A stretch of 64,000 bases of DNA, taken from contig NZ_JAUQYP010000001.1 of assembly GCF_030586465.1 (NCBI RefSeq), forward strand, positions 2,150,981 through 2,214,980. The letters run 5' to 3'. The position numbers were made by a program, and so were the translations under genes. The notes beneath the pieces are model-generated. The model made no database searches and had not been told where the DNA came from. It was given only the letters and a program-made list of their open reading frames with translations. Source of the DNA: Actinotalea lenta. GTDB taxonomy: Bacteria; Actinomycetota; Actinomycetes; Actinomycetales; Cellulomonadaceae. Shown here piece by piece: positions 8,677 through 17,147 of the stretch (positions within the stretch are counted from its first letter, which is position 1; every line of letters begins with the position of its first letter).

Positions 8677-9495
8677 TCACGAGATCGCGATGCCGGTGGT
8701 CTGGTGGTTGACGAAGCCCAGGACGAGTGCGGTGAACTCGGTCGGCTTCTCGTACATCGCGGCGTGGCCCGCGCCCTGGATCATGACGTGCGCCGCGCCC
8801 GGGATGCCCGCGACGAGCTCGGTCTGGTTGACCAGGGGCGTGACATGGTCGTGCTCGGAGCTGATGACCAGGGTGGGTGCGGTGACCTCGGCCAGCCGCG
8901 CGCGCTCGTCGTGGGTCTCGGCGCTGCGGGTCAGCCTCGCGAACGCGTCGTAGACCTCGGGCGTGAAGACCCGGACGAAGAACTCCTCGCGCGCCGCGAT
9001 CCAGTCGTGGTTCGCCTCGTAGAAGCCGGGGGAGTAGACCACCGGGATGCACGTCGTGAAGAACACGTGGCCGTCGTGCGAGGCCATGGCGCGCTCCCAG
9101 GACTTGCCGATGTCGTACAGCCACGGCGAGGTGTGAGCAGTGGTGTTGGCGAGCACGAGCTTGCGGACCCGGTCGGGGTGACGCGTCGCGACGCGCAGCG
9201 CGACCTCGCCGCCATAGCTGACTCCGCACAGGTGGGCGTCGGCCAGGCCCAGGTGGTCCAGGAACGCGAGCACGACCCGCTCCTGGAGCTCCTGGGTGTA
9301 CTCGTGGTCGACCGTGCCGCTGGCGCCCTGGTCGACCAGGTCGAGCAGCAGGAGCCGGTTGCGCGCCGAGAACGACGGCACGAAGGCCTGCCAGGAGGCG
9401 CACGACATGAAGATGCCGTTGAGCACCACCAGGGGCTCACCCTCGCCATGGTCCTCGTAGTGGATCGTCGTGCCGTCGAGCTCGAAGCAAGGCAT
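8677..9495 (-). CDS. Alpha/beta hydrolase, 3-oxoadipate enol-lactonase-like
   Basis: The 272-residue alpha/beta hydrolase begins MPCFELDGTTIHYEDHG, with nucleophile Ser in LCGVSYGGE, acid Asp in ISSEHDHVTP and His in QGAGHAAMYEKP. The size and layout resemble small lactonases and C-C bond hydrolases of the enol-lactonase group. The start at 9495 is 2 bases from the end of the CoA-transferase gene. It is one of two hydrolases in this operon; a role in opening a lactone or ester before CoA activation is an inference. Confidence 0.87.
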   Translation of the reverse strand: MPCFELDGTTIHYEDHGEGEPLVVLNGIFMSCASWQAFVPSFSARNRLLLLDLVDQGASGTVDHEYTQELQERVVLAFLDHLGLADAHLCGVSYGGEVALRVATRHPDRVRKLVLANTTAHTSPWLYDIGKSWERAMASHDGHVFFTTCIPVVYSPGFYEANHDWIAAREEFFVRVFTPEVYDAFARLTRSAETHDERARLAEVTAPTLVISSEHDHVTPLVNQTELVAGIPGAAHVMIQGAGHAAMYEKPTEFTALVLGFVNHQTTGIAIS

Positions 9496-9497
9496 CG

Positions 9498-10850
9498 TTA
9501 CCGCCCCACCACCGCTGCGCGGGCCACCGAAGGCGCCACCGAGACGTACCCGCACCGCACCGCCTCCGCGTGCAGCTGTTCGCGGAAGTCGGGGTGCGCG
9601 ATCGAGATCAGCCGCTCGACCCGCTCGGCGATCGTCGTGCCGCGCAGGCTGACCGCGCCGTACTCGGTCACGACCCAGTCCACGTCGTTGCGCGACAGCG
9701 AGACTGCCGCACCCGGGCGCAGGGTCGGCACGATCTTGGAGATGACCTGCTTCTCCCCGGTCACCCGGTCGGTCTTCTCCACGGTGGAGTACAGCGCGAT
9801 GATCGACCGGCCGTTGCGCGAGCGCTGCGCCCCGGTCGCGGTGTCGGACTGGCCGCCCGTTCCCGAGATCTGCTGGGTGCCGATCGACTCCGAGCAGCAC
9901 TGCCCGGTCAGGTCGATCTCGATGCTGGTGTTGATGCTGACCTGGTTGTCGTTGCGGGCGATGAGCCAGGGGTTGTTGACCTCCTCGCCGCGGCCGGTCC
10001 AGCAGTCCGGGTTCCGGTCGATGAACTCGTACATCTCCGCGCTGCCGAGCGCGAAGGCGAACACGGCCTTGCCGACGTCGACCTGCTTGCGGGCGCCGGT
10101 CACCACGCCGGCCTTCATCAGGTCCATGATCCCGGTGGTCATCATCTCGGTGTGGATGCCGAGGTCCTTCTTCTCCATGAGGTAGCCGCACACCGCGTTC
10201 GGGATGCCGCCTATCCCCACCTGGATGCAGTCGCCGTCGTCGACGAGGTCTGCGATGTACCGGCCGATGACGAGGTCGCGGTCGTTGGGTGCGACAACGG
10301 GGATGGTGCCGGGCCACCCGTCGGACTCGATGACGTAGTCGATGGAGTCCCAGTCCAGGTAGTTCTGCCCGTAGCAGTGCGGGGCGTTCGGGCTGATCTC
10401 GACGATGCGCAGGTCCGCGTCCCGGCCGATCATCTCCTCGTAGGTGTTGCCGGCGGCGAACCGGGTGCGCCCGTCGGCCTCGGGCATCGAGGCCAGCGAG
10501 ATCAGCATCCGGGATCGCTTGTGGGCGTTGCGCTTGGTCCCCGCCAGGTGCAGGTGGTTGGGGATGAAGCTCACCCGGCCGGTGCCGGCCAGCTTGCGCA
10601 GCGGCGGCGTGGAGAACCAGCAGTCGATGGAGAACGAGGAACGGATGTTCTCCTCGGACAGGTACTCACCCATCACGGTGGGCAGGCAGTCCGTGATGGT
10701 GACGTCGCTGACCCGATCGGCGATCCGGTGCAGGCTGCTCAGGAAGGCCGGAGGCTCGTTGGCGCCCAGACCGACCGTGATGTTGTCGCCGTCACGCACG
10801 AGGTCCAGCGCTTGGTCGACGGTGATGAGCTTGGAGCGGTAGTCGACCAT
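9498..10850 (-). CDS. Acetyl-CoA hydrolase/CoA-transferase family protein
   Basis: This 450-residue family I CoA-transferase is of the acetyl-CoA hydrolase/4-hydroxybutyrate CoA-transferase type. The catalytic glutamate is probably Glu235 in LGIHTEMMTTG, and the glycine-rich CoA site is QVGIGGIPNAV; the C-terminal domain has SIGTQQISGTGGQ. It would move CoA from acetyl-CoA (or another donor) to a free carboxylic acid and so activate the imported substrate. The ATG overlaps the stop of the upstream KAS III-like gene by one base (TGATG), which implies translational coupling of the two proteins. Confidence 0.92.
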   Translation of the reverse strand: MVDYRSKLITVDQALDLVRDGDNITVGLGANEPPAFLSSLHRIADRVSDVTITDCLPTVMGEYLSEENIRSSFSIDCWFSTPPLRKLAGTGRVSFIPNHLHLAGTKRNAHKRSRMLISLASMPEADGRTRFAAGNTYEEMIGRDADLRIVEISPNAPHCYGQNYLDWDSIDYVIESDGWPGTIPVVAPNDRDLVIGRYIADLVDDGDCIQVGIGGIPNAVCGYLMEKKDLGIHTEMMTTGIMDLMKAGVVTGARKQVDVGKAVFAFALGSAEMYEFIDRNPDCWTGRGEEVNNPWLIARNDNQVSINTSIEIDLTGQCCSESIGTQQISGTGGQSDTATGAQRSRNGRSIIALYSTVEKTDRVTGEKQVISKIVPTLRPGAAVSLSRNDVDWVVTEYGAVSLRGTTIAERVERLISIAHPDFREQLHAEAVRCGYVSVAPSVARAAVVGR

Positions 10851-11884
10851 CACGCGACCTTTCCCCAGCGGATGCACGTGGCGGCCCACACGTAGCCGAT
10901 ACCGGCCGCGATGAGGGCCACGAGCGAACCGTCGGTGATCTTCCCGCTCGCCAGCCCCAGGTGGAGGGTGAGCATCTGGTCGACCTGTCCGATGTGGCCG
11001 TAGTCCTCGAGATAGGTGGTCTGGTTCGGCGTCAGGCCGAGCTCGGCGAGCATCGCCACGTGCTGGCTGCGCTTGAAGTGCAGGACGCCGAGGTAGTCGA
11101 TGTCCGTGCGGGACAGGCCGCCGCTCTTGCGCAGGCTCTCGTCGATGCACGTGTACCAGGTGGGCAGGCTGGTCGCGTTGAGCCGCTCCTTCATCCGCAC
11201 CGGATCCATCAGACGCAGCGAGCGGTAGCCCTCGTCGACGGTGGTGGCGGTGAAGGGCTCCGCGATGCCGCCGATCTGCACGCCGGCCGTGTGCGCGAGC
11301 GAGCCGTCGGACACGATGTGGGTGCCGAGGATGAGGTTCTCGTCCATGCCCTTGCGGACCAGGAACGCGCCGCCTCCGGCGCCGAGGTTGAAGAACATCG
11401 ACGCCGTGGAGTCGGTGTAGTCCACGAAGTCGCCGTTGCGGTAGCCGCCGGCCACGAGGACCGTGTCGATGTCGTCGTCGGCCAGGAGCATGTCCTTGGC
11501 CATCTTGAGCGCGGTCAGGGTCGTGCAGCAACGGTTGGCCACGTCGATGCCCCAGGCATTCGTGGCTCCGATGCGGTCCTGGATGTACAGCGCCGACGTG
11601 GTCAGCGCGTACTCCTTCCACTCCTCGCCGACGCTCAGGATCACGTCGATCTCGAGGGGGTCGATCCCGGTGCGCTCGAGCGCGTCGAGCGCTGCGCGCG
11701 CCCCCATCTCCTGGGTGCCGTCGTCGGGACCCGGGATCGGCTTGCGGACGATCCCGAGCTTGTCGACCACGGCCTGCTCGGACCAGATCCCGCCCGTCGC
11801 TTCCGAGATCTCGCGCGCGGTCATGACGGGCTCGGGCAGGTACAGCCCGTAGCCGAGGATGCCGACGTTCTCCTGCGTGTTCAT
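10850..11884 (-). CDS. KAS III-like thiolase-superfamily enzyme
   Basis: The 344-residue protein belongs to the 3-oxoacyl-ACP synthase III/HMG-CoA synthase fold group. The probable nucleophile is Cys120 (or Cys119) in DVANRCCTTLTAL. The FabH histidine position is His269 (LGVLHFKRSQH), but the FabH asparagine position reads His297 (EDYGHIGQVDQ), so the classic Cys-His-Asn triad becomes Cys-His-His. It lies in a catabolic operon, coupled to a CoA-transferase, not among fatty-acid synthesis genes. A carbon-carbon bond forming or acyl-transfer step on CoA substrates is likely; the exact reaction is unknown. It starts about 70 bases after the binding-protein gene, behind an intercistronic hairpin. 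Confidence 0.82.
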   Translation of the reverse strand: MNTQENVGILGYGLYLPEPVMTAREISEATGGIWSEQAVVDKLGIVRKPIPGPDDGTQEMGARAALDALERTGIDPLEIDVILSVGEEWKEYALTTSALYIQDRIGATNAWGIDVANRCCTTLTALKMAKDMLLADDDIDTVLVAGGYRNGDFVDYTDSTASMFFNLGAGGGAFLVRKGMDENLILGTHIVSDGSLAHTAGVQIGGIAEPFTATTVDEGYRSLRLMDPVRMKERLNATSLPTWYTCIDESLRKSGGLSRTDIDYLGVLHFKRSQHVAMLAELGLTPNQTTYLEDYGHIGQVDQMLTLHLGLASGKITDGSLVALIAAGIGYVWAATCIRWGKVA

Positions 11885-11914
11885 CACTGCCCCGTGAAGT
11901 CGTGGTGGTGCGGC

Positions 11915-11945
11915 GGGCCGGGGAACGCGGGGCGCTCCCCGGCCC
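11915..11945 (-). other. Intercistronic hairpin after the binding-protein gene
   Basis: A 10-bp perfect stem (GGGCCGGGGA/TCCCCGGCCC) with an 11-base loop lies between the binding-protein stop codon and the KAS III-like start, inside the operon. Such hairpins often protect the upstream message and attenuate downstream expression, so the abundant binding protein outnumbers the enzymes. This role is inferred. Confidence 0.55.
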
Positions 11946-11954
11946 GCACGCGTG

Positions 11955-13247
11955 CTACTTGCCCAGCAGCGCGTCGATGCTCTGCAGCGGCTCGACCGGC
12001 TCCCAGCCGACCGGGTTGGCATCGCTGACCGGCACGACCTTGGACAGGCTCATCTGCTGCGTGCCCTTGCGCTGGCCGTTCGAGTAGTCGATGGTTCCGC
12101 CGAACGGGTTCTGGATCGGCGCCTCCTCCATCGCGGCCTTGTAGGAGTCCCAGGTGACCTCCTTGCCCTCGAGGCGCTTGAGGCCCTCGACGAAGAAGGA
12201 CGCGGCGATCCAACCGGTCTGGGCGTAGACGTTGTTGGCGTACTGCGAGTCCACGTTGGCCTGGAAGTCGGCGAGCGAGGCCTGGGCGGTGTCGGTGGAG
12301 TAGTCCACCCAACCCGGTCCGTACAGGTCGAACTTGCCCTGGATGTCGGCGCTCACCGCGTCGCTCATGGCCGAGGAGACGTTGACGTAGCTCGTGATCG
12401 CGTCCTTGCCCACGCCCTGCGCGGCGAGCTCCTTGACGATCGTCGGCATCGTGCCCTGGATCGCGGCGATGATCACGAAGTCGACGTCCGCATTCTTGAT
12501 CGACGTCACTGCGGCGGAGACGTCGGCGGCGCCGGCGGCGACCTGCTCCTCCACGTAGTCCACGCCGTCCATGGACGTGATCTGGGAGACAGCGCCCTTC
12601 TCCAGGTCGGACCCCGCGTCATCGTTCGTGTAGATGATGCCGATCTTCGTGGCGCCGAACTTGCCCGCCGCGTACGCGGCCATGATGCCGCCCTCGGTGC
12701 GGTACAGCGGCTGGACGGGGAAGAGGTTGGCGCCCTCGGCGTCGGTCGTGGCGTCCTCCGCGTAGAGCTGGCCGATGCCGGTCGCGAAGTACACCGACGG
12801 GATGCCGGACTCCTTGAGGGTGTCGACCGTCGCTGCGACGACCGGCGTGCCGAAGTGGCCGACGATCGCGAAGACCTTGTCGTCCTCGATGAACTTCGTC
12901 AGGGCCGCTGCGCCCTTGGCGGGGTCGAACTCGTCGTCGGTGTGCAGGAACGTGATCGTCCGGCCGTCGACGCCGCCATCCTTGTTGACCATGTCCAGGT
13001 ACCCCTGGATGCCGGCGATGAACGGCACGCCCACCGGGGCGTAGGCCCCGGAGGTGGCGGCGCTGTTGGCGATGAGGACCTCGGTGTCCGTGATGCCCTG
13101 GACCTTGCCGCCCGAACCGTCGTCGGTCGCGGCGCTGCTGCTCCCGTCCCCGGTGCCGGTGTCGGCAGCCGCGCCGCCGGCGCACCCTGCCATCATCAAG
13201 GCGAGCGACGCGGCCAGCGCCGTCGCGAGGAACTTCGTGCTCTTCAC
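11955..13247 (-). CDS. ABC transporter substrate-binding lipoprotein (branched-chain amino acid type)
   Basis: The 430-residue precursor has a lipoprotein signal with lipobox MMAGC (Cys22), then a Ser/Gly/Asp-rich linker and a periplasmic-binding fold of the LivJ/HAAT family (TDTEVLIANSAATSGAYAP, later DMVNKDGGVDGR). It captures the substrate outside the membrane for the LivHMGF importer encoded just upstream. The GTG start overlaps the LivF stop (GTGA), with AAGGAG ahead of it. The cluster's acyl-CoA enzymes suggest that the ligand is a carboxylic acid or small aromatic/alicyclic compound rather than leucine; HAAT proteins are known to bind such ligands. Confidence 0.93.
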   Translation of the reverse strand: MKSTKFLATALAASLALMMAGCAGGAAADTGTGDGSSSAATDDGSGGKVQGITDTEVLIANSAATSGAYAPVGVPFIAGIQGYLDMVNKDGGVDGRTITFLHTDDEFDPAKGAAALTKFIEDDKVFAIVGHFGTPVVAATVDTLKESGIPSVYFATGIGQLYAEDATTDAEGANLFPVQPLYRTEGGIMAAYAAGKFGATKIGIIYTNDDAGSDLEKGAVSQITSMDGVDYVEEQVAAGAADVSAAVTSIKNADVDFVIIAAIQGTMPTIVKELAAQGVGKDAITSYVNVSSAMSDAVSADIQGKFDLYGPGWVDYSTDTAQASLADFQANVDSQYANNVYAQTGWIAASFFVEGLKRLEGKEVTWDSYKAAMEEAPIQNPFGGTIDYSNGQRKGTQQMSLSKVVPVSDANPVGWEPVEPLQSIDALLGK

Positions 13248-13999
13248 GGTGTCTCCTTCGTGTTCTTCTCCGGGTGCTTGCCGCCCGAGCCGAGGTAGGC
13301 CTCGACGAGCGCGTGGTCCTGGATGAGGTCTGCCGCCGGGCCCTCGAGGTGGTTGCGGCCCGTGGCGAGGACGTAGGCGTAGTCGGCGATCTTGAGCGTC
13401 TGGAGCGCGTTCTGCTCGACGATGAGCACGGTGGTGCCCTCGGCCCTGATCTCCGCGAGGATGCGGAAGATGTCCTGCACGACGAGCGGGGCCAGGCCGA
13501 GCGACGGCTCGTCGAGCAGCAGGAGCCTGGGGCTCGCCATGAGCGCCCGGGCGATGGCGAGCATCTGGAGCTCGCCACCCGAGAGCGTGTAGGCGAGCTG
13601 GCTCCGACGTTCTGCCAGCCGGGGGAAGTAGCGGTAGCAGCGGTCGAAGCTCGACGCGACCTGAGCCTTGCTGCGGACCGTGAACGCGCCGGTGCGCAGG
13701 TTCTCCTCGACCGTGAGGTCGGCGAACACCTGCCTGCCCTCGGGGGACTGGGCGATCCCGAGGCGCGTGACCTTCTCGGCGTCGAGATGCGTGATGTCGC
13801 GCCCCTCGTAGCTGATCGAGCCGGCCGCGACCGGGGAGAGCCCCGAGATCGCGCGGAGCGTCGACGTCTTGCCGGCGCCGTTCGCTCCGAGGAGGGCGAC
13901 GACGTGGCCCTGCGGGACGTCGAGGTCCACGCCGCGTACGGCTTCGACGGCGCCGTAGCGGATGACGAGTCCACGGATGGACAACGCGGTGTCAGGCAT
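13244..13999 (-). CDS. livF: ABC transporter ATPase LivF-type
   Basis: The 251-residue ATPase shows Walker A GANGAGKTS, signature LSGGELQM, Walker B LLLLDEPSLGLAP and the switch His replaced by Gln in IVEQNA, as is normal for LivF. It energises the branched-chain-type importer with the LivG-type subunit. It overlaps LivG by 8 bases and the binding-protein gene by 4, so the transporter genes are translationally coupled. Confidence 0.93.
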   Translation of the reverse strand: MPDTALSIRGLVIRYGAVEAVRGVDLDVPQGHVVALLGANGAGKTSTLRAISGLSPVAAGSISYEGRDITHLDAEKVTRLGIAQSPEGRQVFADLTVEENLRTGAFTVRSKAQVASSFDRCYRYFPRLAERRSQLAYTLSGGELQMLAIARALMASPRLLLLDEPSLGLAPLVVQDIFRILAEIRAEGTTVLIVEQNALQTLKIADYAYVLATGRNHLEGPAADLIQDHALVEAYLGSGGKHPEKNTKETP

Positions 14000-14810
14000 C
14001 GTCCCGCTCCCCCAGGTAGGCCTCGTGGACGCGGACGTCGCGCTGGATCTCCACGGGGGTGCCGGAAGCCAGGAACTTGCCGAACGAGATCGCGCAGATC
14101 TGGTCGCACACGTCCATGACGAGCCCCATGTCGTGCTCGACGAGGAGCACCGAGCACCCGAACGTGTCGCGAATCCGACGGATCGTGTCAGCCAGGTCCT
14201 CGGTCTCGGACTCGTTGAGCCCGGCGGCCGGCTCGTCCAGGATGATCAGCCGCGGCTCGGCCATCAGGGTGCGGGCCATCTCGAGGCGCTTGCGCACCCC
14301 GTAGGGCTGGCCCCCCGCCAGCTGGTCGGCGAGGTGCTCGATCGACAGGAAGCGCAGGGCCTCGCGAGCCTTCTCGCGGTACTGCGCCTCCTCCGCACGT
14401 GCTCGTGGCAGCCGCAGCATCTGGGCGATCATGCTCGACCGGAAGTCCACATGGCCGCCGATGAGCACGTTGTCCAGCACCGTGAGCTCGGGGATGATCT
14501 CGACGTTCTGGAACGTGCGGACCAGGCCGTAGCGGATGACGCGGTGCACCGGCTGGCCGACGAGGTCGATCCGGTCCGTGCCGGCGTGCCCGGCGCGGAC
14601 CAACCGGTCGACGCCCGGCGCGAACCAGACCGTCCCGGTGTCCGGCCGGTAGAACTGGGTGACGCAGTTGAACACCGTGGTCTTGCCCGCGCCGTTGGGG
14701 CCGATGAGGCCGAAGATCTCGTGGTCGGAGACCGTGAAGGACAAGTCGTCCAGGGCCTTGAGGCCACCGAAGCTGATGGACAGGTTCTCGACCTGGAGCA
14801 CGTCGGTCAT
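13992..14810 (-). CDS. livG: ABC transporter ATPase LivG-type
   Basis: The 272-residue ATPase has Walker A GPNGAGKTT, Walker B IILDEPAAGLN and switch VEHDM. Its signature region reads AGGQPYGVRKRLEMART, the loose LivG form in which the LSGGQ motif is replaced by a PYG-type sequence. It pairs with LivF on the inner face of the membrane. The start overlaps the LivM stop by 4 bases. The C-terminal VHEAYLGE box is the family hallmark. Confidence 0.93.
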   Translation of the reverse strand: MTDVLQVENLSISFGGLKALDDLSFTVSDHEIFGLIGPNGAGKTTVFNCVTQFYRPDTGTVWFAPGVDRLVRAGHAGTDRIDLVGQPVHRVIRYGLVRTFQNVEIIPELTVLDNVLIGGHVDFRSSMIAQMLRLPRARAEEAQYREKAREALRFLSIEHLADQLAGGQPYGVRKRLEMARTLMAEPRLIILDEPAAGLNESETEDLADTIRRIRDTFGCSVLLVEHDMGLVMDVCDQICAISFGKFLASGTPVEIQRDVRVHEAYLGERDDA

Positions 14811-15856
14811 CGGGCCGCCACCTCGTCGCGGGCGGCGTCGACCGGCGCGCTCACGGGTCGACGGGTGCTCGCCATCCGCCGTCCGACGTCCCACACACCC
14901 CGCAGGCCCTGCGGGAAGAACATGATCACGACGATGATCAGCACGCCGGAGAAGATGTAGGGGAGCCCCGCCACGTCGCCGATCACGGGCAGCCGCTTGA
15001 GCACGAGCTCCGGGACCGCGAAGATCACGAACGCGCCGACGACGGTCCCGTAGATCGAGCGCAGACCGCCGACCACCACCATCGCGACCACGTTGAGCGA
15101 CAGGAAGAGGTTCCAGGTCGAGGGGTAGCTGCTCTTGAGGAAGAACAGGTAGAGGGCACCCGCGAGGCCGGCGTACAACGTCGCGACGGCGAACGCGAAG
15201 AGCTTGTACGTCAGCACGTTGACGCCCATCGCCTGCGCGGCGACCTCGCTGGCTCGCATCGCGTGCAGGGCACGCCCGAGCTGACCGTGCACGATGTTGT
15301 GGGTGAGCATCATCACGAGCACGAGCGCGACCACGATGATTCCGAACACGAGGGCCCGGTCTGCCTGAACGCCCAGGATCACGGGGTAGTGCGACTGCTT
15401 GCCCGCCGTACCGTGCGTGAACCACTCGGCCTGCTCGAACGTCTTGAGCAGGATCTCGGAGATCGTCAGGGTCGCGATCGCGAGGTAGATGCTGCGTACC
15501 CGTAGGGACACGACGCCGACAAGGATCCCGATCACCGTGGGGATCACCAGCGCGGCGAGCACGGCGACCCAGAACCCCAGGCCCAGGTCGTCCTGGACGT
15601 ACGCCGCGAGGTACGCGCCCAGACCCATGAAGCCCGCGGTGCCCAGCGAGATCAGGCCGGAGTAGCCGAGCAGCAGGTTCAGGCCCATGGCCACGATCGC
15701 GTAGATCAACGTGAAGCCGACGGTCATGAGCGTGCTGGTCATCATCAGGCCGGAGCCCGCCAGGACGGGCAGCGTCATGAGAGCGGCGCCGAAGACGGCA
15801 TATCCGACGTGCGGGTTGCGGGCGAGCCGCCCGGCAGCGGTGAAGGTGGTGCTCAT
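14807..15856 (-). CDS. livM: ABC transporter permease LivM-type
   Basis: A 349-residue membrane protein with about ten hydrophobic segments and the LivM block MGLNLLLGYSGLISLGTAGFM near residue 60, which forms the family's permease signature. With LivH it makes the substrate channel. It starts 4 bases after LivH. A short Arg-rich C-terminal tail follows the last helix (GRRMASTRRPVSAP). Confidence 0.93.
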   Translation of the reverse strand: MSTTFTAAGRLARNPHVGYAVFGAALMTLPVLAGSGLMMTSTLMTVGFTLIYAIVAMGLNLLLGYSGLISLGTAGFMGLGAYLAAYVQDDLGLGFWVAVLAALVIPTVIGILVGVVSLRVRSIYLAIATLTISEILLKTFEQAEWFTHGTAGKQSHYPVILGVQADRALVFGIIVVALVLVMMLTHNIVHGQLGRALHAMRASEVAAQAMGVNVLTYKLFAFAVATLYAGLAGALYLFFLKSSYPSTWNLFLSLNVVAMVVVGGLRSIYGTVVGAFVIFAVPELVLKRLPVIGDVAGLPYIFSGVLIIVVIMFFPQGLRGVWDVGRRMASTRRPVSAPVDAARDEVAAR

Positions 15857-15859
15857 CCC

Positions 15860-16732
15860 TCACACCTTCTTCAGGTAGGTCTTGCCGACCAGCCCGTTGG
15901 GCCGGACCAGCAGGAACAGGAGGATGAGGAGGTACAGGAGCTGCTCACCCCAGACCGAGCTGACGTACAGCTGCAGGAAGTTGCCCGCCACGGCGATGAG
16001 GTAGGCCCCCAGCACCGGGCCGTAGAAGGTCTGGAAGCCGCCCAGGACGCAGGCGAACAGGGCGGTGACCTGCACGGTGTTCATGAAGGTCGGCGTCACC
16101 GTGGTCGCGGGCGCGATCATCACCGCGGCGAGCATGCCCAGCACGCCGGCTGCGGCCCATGCGAGCACCGTGACCCTGCGCGTCGGGATCCCCATCAGGC
16201 GGGCGGTCTGCTCGTTCGACGCCGTGGCCCGGATCGCGAGGCCGATCTTGGTCTTCTGCAGCATCACGAACAGCCCGGCGGCGATGGCGACACCCAGGCA
16301 GATGTTCAGCAGGCCGTTGTAGGAGAGGTAGGCGTCCCCGATGGTGAGCGCGCCGTCGGGTATCGCTTTCGGCAGGAGCATCGGTTCGGTCCCGAACAGG
16401 ATGGGTGCCAGCCCCAGGAAGACCATGATCAGACCGAGGGTGACGATCTCCTTGCCGACCGCGGTGGCGCGCCGCAGCCGGCGGATCACGGCGAAGTCGA
16501 CCGCGAACCCGAGGGCGATGGCGACCGCGGCCCCCACGAGCACGCTGGCCCACAGCGGCGCACCGGTGCGGTTGAGCACGAACGCGACCGCGGTGCCGCT
16601 GAACATGCCCATCGAGCCCTGCGCGAAGTGCATCACGAGGCTCGTGCGCCACACGAGGATGATCCCGAGGGCCGCGAGGGCGTACACGCTGCCCGTCTCG
16701 AGGCTCCGAAGGAGCGGTTGTAGCAGCCCCAC
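15860..16732 (-). CDS. livH: ABC transporter permease LivH-type
   Basis: The predicted 290-residue permease starts VGLLQPLLRSLETGSVYAL, the usual opening of LivH proteins, and contains RTSLVMHFAQGSMGMFSG. About eight hydrophobic segments follow. I chose the GTG at 16732 because it gives the family length; an in-frame ATG at 16780 would add 16 residues but has no ribosome site. The purine stretch AAGGAAGGGG lies 12 or more bases before the GTG. It is the first gene of the long minus-strand operon and shares a control region with the divergent MaoC operon. Confidence 0.9.
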   Translation of the reverse strand: MGLLQPLLRSLETGSVYALAALGIILVWRTSLVMHFAQGSMGMFSGTAVAFVLNRTGAPLWASVLVGAAVAIALGFAVDFAVIRRLRRATAVGKEIVTLGLIMVFLGLAPILFGTEPMLLPKAIPDGALTIGDAYLSYNGLLNICLGVAIAAGLFVMLQKTKIGLAIRATASNEQTARLMGIPTRRVTVLAWAAAGVLGMLAAVMIAPATTVTPTFMNTVQVTALFACVLGGFQTFYGPVLGAYLIAVAGNFLQLYVSSVWGEQLLYLLILLFLLVRPNGLVGKTYLKKV

Positions 16733-16853
16733 CTGGCGGACACGCCCCTTCCTTGGAGAGGAATCTGACACCGATGACATCCATGACGGTCGCCAGTAGC
16801 CGCCCCTCCAGGGGAACGTGGTCGACCTTGACGCACGCGCTGAAGAGGAAGAT

Positions 16854-16869
16854 ATGACGCGCATGTCAT
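16854..16869. promoter_or_regulatory. 16-bp palindromic operator, copy 1
   Basis: ATGACGCGCATGTCAT has ATGAC/GTCAT arms and the same length and outer bases as the second copy 260 bp away. It lies upstream of the livH operon, where repressor binding would block transcription to the left. It is a likely site for the cluster's TetR regulator. Confidence 0.6.
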
Positions 16870-17077
16870 CCGTGGCAAGAGGCGCACCGGAATTGGCCTC
16901 CTCGGGTCGTGGCGTCGCGCGACATTCCAGGTCAGGAGGATGTCGTCCCATGTCACGGCTCGATAACTCCGAAGCGAAGGCGCCACGGGCGTAGCTGTAG
17001 AGCGACGCGCCCGGGCCCGATCCCGCACCGTGTGATGACTGAGATGTCGCCCTGGGCGGTGACAGTCGGGGGGGTGC

Positions 17078-17108
17078 TTGACAGGCGACCCTGGCCGGGC
17101 TCTATTCT
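17078..17108 (+). promoter_or_regulatory. Promoter of the MaoC operon
   Basis: A perfect -35 box TTGACA (17078-17083) is followed by TATTCT (17103-17108) as the best -10, with a long 19-base spacer. The 16-bp palindrome starts 5 bases after the -10, over the expected start of transcription, as in a repressed promoter. The MaoC ATG lies 40 bases beyond the -10. Confidence 0.55.
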
Positions 17109-17113
17109 CCGGG

Positions 17114-17129
17114 ATGACAAGGGTGTCAT
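17114..17129. promoter_or_regulatory. 16-bp palindromic operator, copy 2
   Basis: ATGACAAGGGTGTCAT is a perfect inverted repeat (ATGACA/TGTCAT, 4-base centre). It overlaps the predicted transcription start of the MaoC operon. With copy 1 it brackets the divergent control region, so one repressor could govern both operons. Confidence 0.68.
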
Positions 17130-17147
17130 CATTTGAAGGGTCGGGGC

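Noticed and set aside
12619-14157. A 512-codon minus-strand frame across the LivF/binding-protein genes
   Set aside because: Arg/Ser/Pro-rich shadow of the livF and binding-protein genes, both of which have clear motifs in another frame.
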